A DNA stretch of 64,000 bases, taken from positions 4,650,001 through 4,714,000 of the forward strand of contig JAULSN010000003.1 of NCBI GenBank assembly GCA_033439765.1, given 5' to 3'. Made by a program: the position numbers and the translations under genes. The DNA comes from Lasiosphaeria ovina (taxonomy: Eukaryota > Ascomycota > Sordariomycetes > Sordariales > Lasiosphaeriaceae). Shown here one piece after another: positions 52,709-62,349 of the stretch (the first letter of the stretch is position 1; every line of letters begins with the position of its first letter). The notes beneath the pieces are model-generated. The model ran no database searches. It saw only the letters and a program-made list of their open reading frames with translations, and was not told the origin of the DNA.

Positions 52709-54311
52709 ATGGAGGAGCTTGAGCGAAGACACCGACACTGACAAGATTCCCGACCGTGTCTTCTATTTTCTTTGCTGTCTACCTATTTCTCGCTTGACTG
52801 CTAACCACGGCCCAGCAGAGGCCAAGATCAGGGTCAACCCTAGGCCGGTGCCTATCCGGGCTCCAGCCGTTCTGGTCCGGCTCCCGGCCGAGCTGACCAT
52901 CCACCTTCTCACCAACCTCGACCCCTTGGAGCTTTTGCCCGTCTCGGCCACCTGCAAGCACCTGCGCGAGCTCGCTCTCAGTGACAGCCTCTGGTGGCGC
53001 CATGTCCAAGCCAACGTCCCCGGCATCCGCGTCACCTCGCCAGCCCCCCTGCACACGCACGTTGCATGAGCTGTTCATGGCCCACTACCCCCACTGGTTC
53101 CTGCCAAAGTTCAAGCTTTGGATTTCCGATTCTCCTGTGGCGGGCCGCCTGGTTCTGGTCCGTTACAACGGAAACCGTGGCTCCATCGACGGCTACCAGG
53201 TCGTAGCCACCAACCAAACCCCTGGACACTACGCCTCGCCTCCTGAGAAGGGCTTCACCACCATCCGTAGAAATGATCCCGCCGTCAGCCTGCGCGTCGC
53301 CAGGCCCACCTTTTACATCCCCGCCCAAGACGAGCCGGCCAGTCGCGAGGGAAGCAATGCTGATGTTAATGCTGATGCTGGCCCCGGCACGAACAAGTCG
53401 TCCGCCATCATCTCCAAGCCTCGGGGCCGAAAGCCCCGAAAGCCCTTCACGGCCAAGTTGCGCATACCCACGGCCATCAGTAGCGTGCAAATGTATTTCG
53501 TCTTGGCCCGTGCTGTGACCGAGACCGAGACCGAGACCGATGGGACACCAGCCTTTGACTTCCTCTAGCCGCCGCGCAGCATCCCCGGCCAGGAGTTAAT
53601 CCTCAGCCAGAACGATGCACCCTTCCCATTCCGCAAGACCACTGTGGTCGCCACCCCGTTCTCTAGCCGATATCTCGTCTCGGGGCTTTCGCCTCCAGCT
53701 TCGCGGAAGAATTCCCACGCCCGCCAACCGAGGCATACCAGCTTACCGGAACAGACTGGTTGAGTCGTATGCCACCATTGATCCTGCTCTCTATACGCTA
53801 ACTCCCGACTACCCCTATCCCCTACCGTGGCATCTGGGTTGGCGACTATCCCGGCCACAGCCCCGAGTTTGTGCTCTTCAGCCAGACTGACGGCTTCTTG
53901 GGCCGTAATCGCGCGCATCTGGAGCCCCCTACTCCGCGCGAATGCGAGACGCCCAAGGAGTTTGACGAGCGCCGGGCAGCTTAGACCACCGACCACGGCC
54001 AGCTGGAGGCCTCCAAACTCACTGGCAACAAAAAAGTTCCCCGCGGCGAGTTCACCTTCGCCGCGAACGACCTCGGCCCTGACGGTTTCGCCGGCATATT
54101 TCGCGATGCCCCTTTTGAGGGAGTCCGTTCCGTGATGGCCAGGGGACAGATCATCCACCCGGCCATTGGAGCCGACCCCGACTGAGTTCAAGGTCTCGTG
54201 CCAAAGTGCGTACGAGGCCGTATATTCCTTGGGGCATATGATCTGAACAGGTCCGCTCAGTCCAACCAGCCCTATGTGGGACGCAGCCCGTACTGCCGCT
54301 TGTATATCTGA
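52709..54311 (+). pseudogene. Decayed F-box gene (FBXO31-like)
   Basis: Pieces of one F-box protein appear in order but in different frames. An F-box (LVRLPAELTIHLLTNLDPLE then SATCKHLREL) lies at about 52870-53000. HELFMAHYPHWFLPKFKLWI and GRLVLVRYNGNRGSIDGYQV follow from 53060. The PPRSIPGQ block comes after a stop at 53566-53568. TIDPALYTLTP, then PYRGIWVGDYPGH in another frame, and finally LEASKLTGNKKVPRGEFTF. The last blocks match the C-terminal domain of FBXO31-type proteins. Frameshifts lie near 52720, 53055, between 53640 and 53760, and near 53815. The stop before PPRSIP replaces the family Trp, and the stop after DERRAA looks like a CAG to TAG change. The normal protein would be a substrate receptor of an SCF ubiquitin ligase; this copy cannot make it. 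Confidence 0.8.
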
Positions 54312-54415
54312 AGTTGGTGCGTGAAACGTCTTACTCTTCTCAAAGAACGGTCTACGATTAGGAAGCCCCTATTTCACGTTCTGCCCGGGCTGCACCTATT
54401 GCATAACGAGCCACG

Positions 54416-55190
54416 GTGGTGGCCTTGTTTCTCCGCCGGCTCAACGGCCGCATCAAAGGCCTCGCCGGCTTCGAGGCCCGCGGCATCACTCGCGTGCAGC
54501 CCGACGAGCGGCAGACGCCCTACCTAGCCGCTGACTTCCAGATTGCCATCTTATGGTTCAGCGCCAACATCTCGGCCAACAACCTCACTACGGGCCTTTT
54601 CGGACCCCTCGTCTTCCAGCTTGGCTTCAAAGACAGCGCGATCTACGCCATCTTCCGCGGTATCCTCGGCAGCGTCTCGACCAGCTACATGGCCATCTGG
54701 GGCTTGCGAGCGGACACTGAACCATGGTCGTGCTTTGCTACTTGATAGGCTACTAGCCCTCCAAGCTACCGTACCTCCTGAATATCGTGCTCATAGTCAG
54801 CTATACGACGCTCAATCTCATCATCACTAGGCAGATCCTGTCGGCCGTCAGTGGCAGCGTGATATCCATCGTCGTTGGTATCGTAGCAGTGGCCATTGTT
54901 AACTGGGTTATTGCCGTATTTGGCACATACCTCTTCCGCTACTACGATCCCACATTTACTTAAAACCACGCGTTTGGTCCAGCTCCGCGGTGCTAACCAT
55001 TGCATGCATGGCACTGAACCAGATATTCTTAGCTTCCACAGCTGCTCGTCCTGTTCGTTGTGATCGGCTCGGCGGGCTCACATTTCGACGCGTCGCTCGA
55101 GTCGGCGGACGATGGCGTGACGCTCGCGGCCAACCGGCTCTCGTTTCCGTGCTTTGCCTATACGCGCCGAACTCTGGGTGAGCAAGAGTA
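54416..55190 (+). pseudogene. Decayed NCS1 purine/cytosine permease gene
   Basis: Fragments of a nucleobase:cation symporter-1 protein. GFEARGITRVQPDERQ and then ILWFSANISANNLTTGLFGP, GFKDSAIYAIFRGI and YMAIWG (54416-54700) are the N-terminal hallmarks of the purine-cytosine permease branch. After stops, YLLNIVLIVSYTTLNLII, RQILSAVSGSVISIVVGIVA and VFGTYLFRYYDPTF (about 54780-54960) correspond to central membrane segments. QLLVLFVVIGSAGSHFDASL and VTLAANRLSFPCFAY (about 55040-55165) follow. Roughly half of the usual 500-residue protein is missing, including the C-terminal membrane segments. It lies just downstream of the dead F-box gene. Confidence 0.8.
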
Positions 55191-55305
55191 ACATACGAAC
55201 AGGGCGGGTCAAGGCTTCAGTACTTAAATTACCTATACACGTTAAAGGTCATACCATGCTTGCGGAGGAGCGGAAAATGAGCCGTCTCAGTCCCGCGCGA
55301 CACTA

Positions 55306-55850
55306 GGTTATACTAACCCTAGTACATAGTCGGCTTAACGTAGCGCTTGTCTTGGCAGATTCTCAGCAGCTCTGCCACCGTCTCTGGGGCAAAGTTGGAT
55401 ATGCCAAACTAGGGTGGCTTGGCTATGAGAAGCTAAGAGGTGATATAATATCGGGGTGGCACTAACATGCCCTGGGCTTGGTTTGGCTCACCTCCTTGAA
55501 GAGGCCCTTCCTATACTAGGCATCGAACCCGGCGGCCTAGTCTTCGAGCGGCGTCTTCGGGTCCGGCGCGGATGGGCAAAGAGCACGTTGACCGGCGTAT
55601 CGTGCAACTACAGCCGTTCGGAAGCGCCCGAGTTGCCCGAGGGATAGCGCACCGCCGTGCCGATACGGTCGATGCGCAATGACTGGAGCGTCTTGAGCAA
55701 GCCGGAAACTGTCACTCTCCTAGTGCCAGCATAACAGCCTGGTAAGGCCTTCGATTTGATGTCTATACCGGCCATATTAACAGAGAGTAAGGGGCTACTC
55801 AGGCGGTCAAAGTTGTTCCTTAGCACGCAGAGACACGGCATGAGCGACAT
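55306..55850 (-). pseudogene. Decayed aldo-keto reductase gene (AKR7-like)
   Basis: On the minus strand LLKTLQSLRIDRIGTAVRYP then SGNSGASERL corresponds to the cofactor-side Asp/Tyr region. In another frame PDPKTPLED, stop, AAGFDA, stop, YRKGLFKEV corresponds to the helix with the usual LHAPD...P motif. FGISNFAPETVAELLRICQD then KRYVKPTMY, stop, G, stop, YN is the classic GISNF block followed by the position of YQGQYN. Most stops can be explained by CAG to TAG. The N terminus and the whole C-terminal third are lost. Such enzymes reduce aldehydes with NADPH; the gene is dead here. Confidence 0.75.
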
Positions 55851-56599
55851 ATCAGCATGAATTGGGCCGGAAATAGAGGGTTTTGAGCTTGTTTTAGGCC
55901 AGATTTACGTGTTTTTTGATGGAGAGGGAGATGGCGTCATATAAATTCAGATATCGCCAAGTCAAACAAATAGCGATTCAGGGCAGCCAAATTGGGCCTT
56001 CCAGAGCTCACACACAATCAAATATAGCCTCATATTTGATCTTTTTGGGTTGTTGCCAACGCTGGACGGAATCGACTCGACCCCCTTCCGCGTCGACTTT
56101 CTGAAAGACAGTCCCGGCGGCAAGACCTTCGACCGCTACATCGGAGATGGTACCTTGGGTATGTCGGTGAAGAGGGCCCATGTCGCGGCTTGGGCAGACC
56201 AGGCGGAGAATTCTCCATCGCAGCATATGCACGGAAAGCCGGGCTTCTGGTCGAGTTCGGCTTGATTAGAGACATGGCTTTGACGATGGAACTCCCGTCT
56301 CAGTGTCATATTGTAAAGTTTCTTGCAGCCTCTATTGTGCTTCGTATACTGGTACTGAACTATTGCAACCATTCACCGTTCGTCGTCTATTGTCTGAGGA
56401 GTTAACCCAGCGACGCCCAGACACGGATTTCTCACCTTTCCAGGTGCTCGATTTTCACTTTCATTTTCCCATCAAATATCTCTTCATCTTTGAATGCCAA
56501 GTGACTTGATGCATATATTAAAAATTAAAGAATTATATTACATGTATTCCTTTGCTCGACGTATGACCTTACCATTGCCGATCCTACCAAGTGCCACAC
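55851..56599. other. Spacer with one coding-like scrap
   Basis: A plus-strand frame (about 56045-56265) encodes GIDSTPFRVDFLKDSPGGKT then FDRYIGDGTLGMSVKRAHVA and looks protein-like, but has no start context, partners or recognisable family. It may be another relic of the same dead-gene island. The 56400-56560 part is AT-rich and probably the 3-prime side of the dehydrogenase gene. Confidence 0.35.
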
Positions 56600-58156
56600 C
56601 TATCCTCGCACATTGCACCAGTTCTCGACCCTGGCATGGCGCAGCTCCGAGAGGATGCCGAAATCGAGTCCCGGCTGTTTGCTGGCGACAACGATGCTGT
56701 CGAACGAGTCCAACACCTGCCGTGTCCAATGCCGCTCGTCCAAGCGCGGGACGTTTGGGACGGCGGCCTGATCCACAAGAGGGTCCACAAACATGATGTC
56801 GACCTTGTCCGAGTCGGCCAGGGCACAGGCTAACCGGACCGAGGGCGAGTTGGCGATGTGGGACTGGCCCGACTTGAAGCCCAGGCCGGCGACAAGGACG
56901 CGGGGCCGGAAGTTACAGGGCTCCGAGAACGGGACAATCTCGTCTTTCAGCGACTGCAGCAGCCTGTCGGCGATCTGCACCGGCCGCTTGGCCGTCTTCT
57001 CGGCCGCCGCCCGGAGGAGCGGGAAGTCGCAGTTGGAGAAGAGGTAGAAGGGGTTGACGGGGATGCAGTGGCCGCCGACGCCGATCGAAGGGTCCACTGG
57101 CAGGTAGCCGAATGGCTTGGTGGCAGCAGCCGCGGCCACCTCAAAAGGGTTGATGTCGTGCGGGATGCAGGCGTCGGCCATCTCGTTGGCGTAGGCGATG
57201 GCCATCATGCGCTGGCAGTTCTCGTACAGCTTGGTCATCTCTGCCACCTCGGGCTTGGACACCCTGACGACCGTCTTGAACACCATGCCGTACAGGCGGG
57301 CCACCCTGTCTAGAGATCCCGGAACCAGGTCGTCGAGGCCCGACACGATTTTGGGGATCGACTGCGCTGGTGGGCTCACCCGGCCGGGGTCAACACGCTG
57401 CAAAAATTCATGTCAGCAGATTTGGAGAAGAAAAAGAAAAAGAGAAAAAAAGAAAGAAAAAAGAAAGAGAATTGGGAGCCGGCAAGGGCGGGGCAGTTAG
57501 ACGCGATAGCAGTCAGACGGCGTGAACTGTTTTAAAAATACATTGTAATTTCGTACCTCGGGGGACATGCCGACAAAGAGGCCCCGAGAGATGGCCAGCG
57601 GCCCGAGGAGCTGGCGCGTCATCCCGATGGCAACGGAGCTCTCGATAACGACGGTAGAGCCGGGCCGGGCATTCCGTGCAACCGTATTGATGGCGCTCTG
57701 CAGGTGGACGAGGTTGACTTCCCCATTGGATTGCAGGAGGGTGGGGACGGAGACAAGGAAGTAGGAAGCTACTCTCAGGTCCGACTCGTCGGAGCTAAAG
57801 GTGATCTTGCGTTGGTCCCCGGAGTCGAGGTGGTGCTTCTTGAGACTGGCCACCCTCGCCTCGCTCACGTCGAAGCCAACGACCGGGTACTGGGCCGAGA
57901 AGACGTCGACGAGATGCTCGCCCACGTACCCGACCCCGATGACGGCCACGAGGGAGCGGCGGCTCAGGCCCAGGTTGAAGGGGCTGGCGGCCGAATCGCC
58001 CTCGCCGTCGCCCTCGCCCTCGCCGTCGCCGTCGCCCTCGCCCACGCTCGATGCATCGGTCTTAAACGAGGTTGGCGAGTTTAGCCCGGACCAGCCCTCG
58101 AGGGAGTCGGCCTGCTGCTTGTCGAGGCTGCAGCTGGAAGAATGTGTCGAAGACAT
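56600..58156 (-). CDS. Nucleotide-sugar 6-dehydrogenase (UDP-HexNAc/UDP-hexose type)
   Basis: Oxidises the C6 hydroxyl of a sugar nucleotide to a uronic acid in two NAD-dependent steps. Exons are 58156-57557 and 57397-56600, joined in phase 0, giving 465 residues. The NAD-binding loop GVGYVG (74-79) opens the Rossmann domain; SVPTLLQSNGEVNL and STVVIESSVAIGMTRQL follow. GMSPE/RVDPGR is built across the intron. KLYENCQRMMAIAYANEM holds the conserved Lys256 and Asn260. Cys311 in GVGGHCIPVNPFYL is the catalytic thiol. GGHCIP with PFYL is the form of WbpA/WecC-type UDP-GlcNAc/ManNAc dehydrogenases, whereas UDP-glucose dehydrogenases usually have GGSCFPKD. The first 65 residues are disordered with a Gly/Glu/Asp repeat. 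It is divergent from a chitin-synthase-like gene. The family is sure; the substrate is an inference. Confidence 0.88.
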
Positions 58157-59127
58157 GACGATGCGCAAATGTGATGAGGATTCCGTCACTGTTGGCCCAT
58201 CTCCGGGTGGGCCATCGGATATGAAGAGAGAGACGTGGTCGGTCCATTAAAACCCAACCTGGGAGACGTTGTGCAAAAAGGAGGTCGGCCCTATGACACG
58301 TGGCTCGCAGCCTCAAACAGGCAAGAGTTTGCGCCGCTTATATCTCATCCTCCATGGTGATTCATCATCAGGCCTAGAAAGAGCCGAATATACTCACTAG
58401 CACGTGTTGTTGTTGTTGGTGTTGTTGGAGGGCCCCCAAATCGACGACCACCAAGTAATTACGCGAGAAAGTCGGCCGAGCTTTCTTGTTGTGAGGTGGA
58501 TAGCCAACCCATGCTGCACAGCCAGCAGTAGGGGCGCTTCTCGATAAGCATCTGGCTTCATGCGGCCGCCACGCCCCCCCTAACCGGTGGTGTGTTTACG
58601 GAGTACCCCCTTTCCAACCCCGCAGCCATGCCGCCAAGGCCTCTCCCCGGGCGGCTCCGTTAGCTCCCGGGGGGAGGGAGGGGGGGGCATGAAATGATAT
58701 GCCGAGGCAACACACCTCCATAGGTAAATAATCACGGGGAATCCTCGATCGCGGCAATGTAATCTAGAATCTAGTGATGCGGCTCGTTGAGTGCGCAGTA
58801 TCTCTGCGTGAGACCCAGCGATGAACTGCAGGTCCGCCAAGAATGTTCGCTGCCGTGGGGCTTGCTCTTCCTCCCGGCGTAGCAATGCCCATGCCGCGTC
58901 GATGAAAAGATAAAATGCGACAAGCTTCAGCTAGCTGAGGGCTTTAGCAAGCCACGAGATGGCATACAGGCGGGACTTGAGCAGTAGCGCGATATTGCAT
59001 GCTTTGCTGAGGGGAAATATCCACAATGCCCTCGCGGAAGGGGGCGTCGTCCATTTCTTCGAAGAGCCTCCTTTCCGAGTCCAGAGTCTCTCTTTTTAAC
59101 TTGAACTGCCCACGCTCGCACCGCATA

Positions 59128-59164
<37 letters not shown>

Positions 59165-59387
59165 AGTTGGTCATTCGCCCGCAGTACCAGCACCTTCGCT
59201 CGCTCAGGCGCTCGTGCAACGGTGATTCAGACACTCGAACCACGGTCGTTCTTTTTCTTTCTTTTTTCCCCCCCCAAGGCTTGCCTCGTTCATACACGAC
59301 GTGTTAATACATTAATCATTAATACACCTTAGTGAAGTCCTACATTTCAGACCTCCTCACACGTACCCGCACGGCGTATATGCCAAA
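58157..59387. promoter_or_regulatory. Divergent promoter region of the dehydrogenase and GT2 genes
   Basis: A 1.2-kb spacer between the start codons of two outward-facing genes with related roles, so co-regulation is plausible. It contains a (CT)n tract at about 59131-59164, a T-then-C run near 59250-59277 and an attaatcattaatac repeat near 59310, the last two within the likely GT2 leader. No gene supported. Confidence 0.45.
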
Positions 59388-61484
59388 ATGCTTCCCACCA
59401 AGCCCGAAGACCTACCCCCGAGGTCTCCGAAAGCCAATAATGAGCAGGCTCCAGGTTCCCATGGCGGCAATGGGGGCCCGCAAATGGCGCAGCTGGACTT
59501 GAGTCGGTCCTCATCCATCGTCACCTCAAGAGCTCCGTCGACGGTAGGTGATGGCCCGGTGGGATCAGGCGCGGGCGTGGCCTACTCCAACAATCTCTGG
59601 GCTACGTCGGCGTCCGGGCTGTCGTATCATTCCGAAGCCAGCCAGGCCACCTTCGTGTCCACCATCTGCCAGGAGAAGGAGCAGCAGAAATGGGACTCGG
59701 ACGAGGAACTTAAGCGGTCATCGAAGATCCTCCTAAAGATGCAGAAGTGGAGTCTGCTCGTCGGCCTGAGCATCATCAACGTCGCCATCATCTGGGTCGC
59801 CGTCCAGTTCCCGCAGTCCTACTACTTCACCGTCGTCCTCTTGACGGCCAACACGGCCCTCCAAGCGCTGATGATCATCTTCATCTGCACCGTCGCCTTC
59901 TGGACCTACGGCCTTTCCCGGCTGTGGCGTGACAAGCCCAAGAAGCCAGAGACGCCCGAGACCATGGTGTGGCTCCTACCCTGCTACAACGAGACCTTGG
60001 GGGAGCTCACGAGATCGTTAGACTCGCTCGTGGCCCAGAAGAAGGTCGACGAGAACCCCAAGTTCATCATGATCGTCGTCGACGGCAACGTCCGCGGGCC
60101 GGGCATGGAGAAGACGACCCAACGCTACCTCCTCGAGGACATCCTGGGCCCCGGCACCTTTGTTCACTTCGAGAACGGCTACCGCGCCCACGACGGCCTG
60201 TTCATGGCCATCGACGCCCAGCACGGCACGTACAAGGGCGTCCCTTATCTCTTTGTCGGCAAGCGCGAGAACATGGGCAAGCGAGACAGTCTCTGCTTTA
60301 CCCGGTCCTTCCTACACCATTACAACCGGCGCAGCGAGAACCTCGAGACCATGTACCACAAGGAACTGTTCGAGTACATGGGCACCCTGCTCATGCAGCG
60401 CGGCATCGATAAGGTCGACTACCTGGCCGGCATGGACGCCGACACCGTCTTCGACGACTACTGCATACACGAGATGCTCGAGGTCCTCCGCGCGGACCCC
60501 AAGCTCGTCGCCTCTTGCGGCCACGTCTGCGTCGACTATGCCGACAACAAATGGGGTGCGTGGTCCATGTACCAGGCCTTCGAGTACTCGCAGACCCAGG
60601 GCCTGCGGAGGACGTTCCAGAGCGTGGTCACGGGAAAGGTCAACTGCCTGCCCGGCTGCTGCCAGCTGATCAAGGTCTGCGAGGAGACCTTTGGCGACCT
60701 CATCCTCCGCGAGAAGTTCGGGTACTGCCCGAAACCCAACGACCCCATGACGACCCAGATCATGGGCACCTACTCGGAGGACTCGGTCCACGCCACCACC
60801 TTCTTCTCGCTTTTCCCCGAGACCATGACGGCCCAGGCTCTCCGCGCCAAGGCCTTCACCATCGTGCCCCAGGACTGGAAGGTGTTTCTGTCGCAGCGGA
60901 AGCGCTGGTCTCTGGGTTCCATCTCCAACCAGTTCACCATGGTCTTCCGTCCCGGCATCATGTTTGTCGAGCGCATCATTTCGCTGGTCACCGTCATCAC
61001 CTGGGCCGTCACCCCATTCACCGTGGCCGCCATCGCCCACTTGGTAATTGCCATCATCAGGCATGGCAATGATCTCTGGAAGAATCCCCCCTTCCTCAGC
61101 CTTTTCAGTGTCCTGGTTGTCAAATACGTGAGTGTACCCCCTTTTTTTTTTTTTTTTCTTTTTTTTTCTCCCTCTTTTTCTCCCTCTTTTTCCTTCTCTT
61201 CTTTTTTCTTCCTTATTCCCCCGTCCTATCAAGGCGAGTTGCCTACCGAGACTCATTTTTTTCTTGACCAGATTTACTCTCTCGGTCTCGTCTTTTGGCT
61301 GCCCCGCAACGCCACCGAGCAGGTGCAGTATGTCCTCGGATACATCATGCACATTTTCGTTGGGCCTTTTATCAATCTCTTCATCTGGATCTACTCTCTC
61401 TACTACTCGGACGATTTCAAGTGGGGCAAGACGCGTGAGATCATTGGGGGTGACGAGGAGAGTGGCAGATTGTTATTCCATTAG
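59388..61484 (+). CDS. Chitin-synthase-like family 2 glycosyltransferase, membrane
   Basis: Processive membrane polysaccharide synthase using UDP-GlcNAc or a related donor. Exons are 59388-61127 and 61272-61484, giving 650 residues. A disordered N terminus of about 115 residues leads into two membrane spans (WSLLVGLSIINVAIIWVAV and the next). The catalytic domain has LPCYNE (about 195), a VDGN site, the DADT metal motif (about 348), QAFEYSQ (about 395), CLPGCCQL (about 420) and SQRKRW (about 501), which corresponds to the QxxRW acceptor-site motif. The usual EDRxLT is replaced by SEDSVHATT. The C-terminal membrane bundle ends with YSDDFKWGKTRE, a typical chitin-synthase ending. The protein is far shorter than class I-VI enzymes, lacking myosin or large N domains, so it belongs to a short divergent branch. 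The intron is 144 nt and stop-free. Confidence 0.9.
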   Translation: MLPTKPEDLPPRSPKANNEQAPGSHGGNGGPQMAQLDLSRSSSIVTSRAPSTVGDGPVGSGAGVAYSNNLWATSASGLSYHSEASQATFVSTICQEKEQQKWDSDEELKRSSKILLKMQKWSLLVGLSIINVAIIWVAVQFPQSYYFTVVLLTANTALQALMIIFICTVAFWTYGLSRLWRDKPKKPETPETMVWLLPCYNETLGELTRSLDSLVAQKKVDENPKFIMIVVDGNVRGPGMEKTTQRYLLEDILGPGTFVHFENGYRAHDGLFMAIDAQHGTYKGVPYLFVGKRENMGKRDSLCFTRSFLHHYNRRSENLETMYHKELFEYMGTLLMQRGIDKVDYLAGMDADTVFDDYCIHEMLEVLRADPKLVASCGHVCVDYADNKWGAWSMYQAFEYSQTQGLRRTFQSVVTGKVNCLPGCCQLIKVCEETFGDLILREKFGYCPKPNDPMTTQIMGTYSEDSVHATTFFSLFPETMTAQALRAKAFTIVPQDWKVFLSQRKRWSLGSISNQFTMVFRPGIMFVERIISLVTVITWAVTPFTVAAIAHLVIAIIRHGNDLWKNPPFLSLFSVLVVKYVSVPPFFFFFLFFSPSFSPSFSFSSFFFLIPPSYQGELPTETHFFLDQIYSLGLVFWLPRNATEQVQYVLGYIMHIFVGPFINLFIWIYSLYYSDDFKWGKTREIIGGDEESGRLLFH

Positions 61485-62349
61485 GAGAGAAGGGAGTATA
61501 ATGCCCTGGCCATCACACACACAGCGTACCGACATGCACAGATAATTTACACACGTGTCATGGCGCGCATCATGCAGAGATCACGGAAGGCATCATGGTA
61601 CGGCGGCCTTGGGGGTTCTAGGATCTGCTTCCTCTAATTCACACAAACACGGTCATTTCGAACTTGCTTCTTCTAATTTACAGAAACACAATCATTTCAA
61701 CCCCCACACGCTTTAGTGTATTTAGACACTATAACTAATTGAAGACACACTTTTCCTTAGCTTCGTAATTGTCTTCATTTTTTTAGAGAGAATTAAAATT
61801 TGTGACACGGACCGGTGTTTTCCCGCCCTTCTCTCGAAAACTTCTGGGCCTGGGGCCAAGGCAGGCCAACTTCCCTTTACTTGCGATAGCTTCATTTCAT
61901 ACCTAGATTCGGACCTACGTTTCAGGCTACAAGGCATTATTAGCCCAACGCCGGATTCCTACCTATAAGCAGGAGCAACAGATTCTTCGTTCTGGGCCCT
62001 GCTTCCTTAGAAAATTCGGGCAAATTTTACCTTCTCACACCAATGAATGCCAAGTTGCCCTGCGAATGCGTGTGACAAGATTCAGCCTCGCGCTCCTAGA
62101 CTACACGAGACGTAGGGATTCGACGGAACCTTGTAGCGGACGCTTCCGTGCTTTTGGACACGGTCGGCGGCCTGCTGTGGGGTGTTTGGTGCGGACAGCG
62201 CGATCCGCCTCCACTCTCTCCCACTGCACATTAGCGCCTAACTTTTCTTATTTAGCACCCCCCTCCTCCCCCCCGGTCCAGTAAGCTCCGAGCCCATCAT
62301 TCCGAAGTAATCCAATTTTGAGGACGTATTTTTCGCATGTGTTGCCAAC
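61485..62349. other. Spacer between the GT2 and GH18 genes
   Basis: Contains the GT2 3-prime region and the chitinase promoter, both on the plus strand. A near-duplicate aattcacacaaacac / aatttacagaaacac pair at about 61636 and 61675 is a short direct repeat (ggtcatttcgaac / aatcatttcaacc following). No gene supported. Confidence 0.45.

Noticed and set aside
60312..61352. 346-codon open frame on the minus strand
   Set aside because: Antisense to the chitin-synthase-like gene, with a Lys run from the intron T-tract; no domain.
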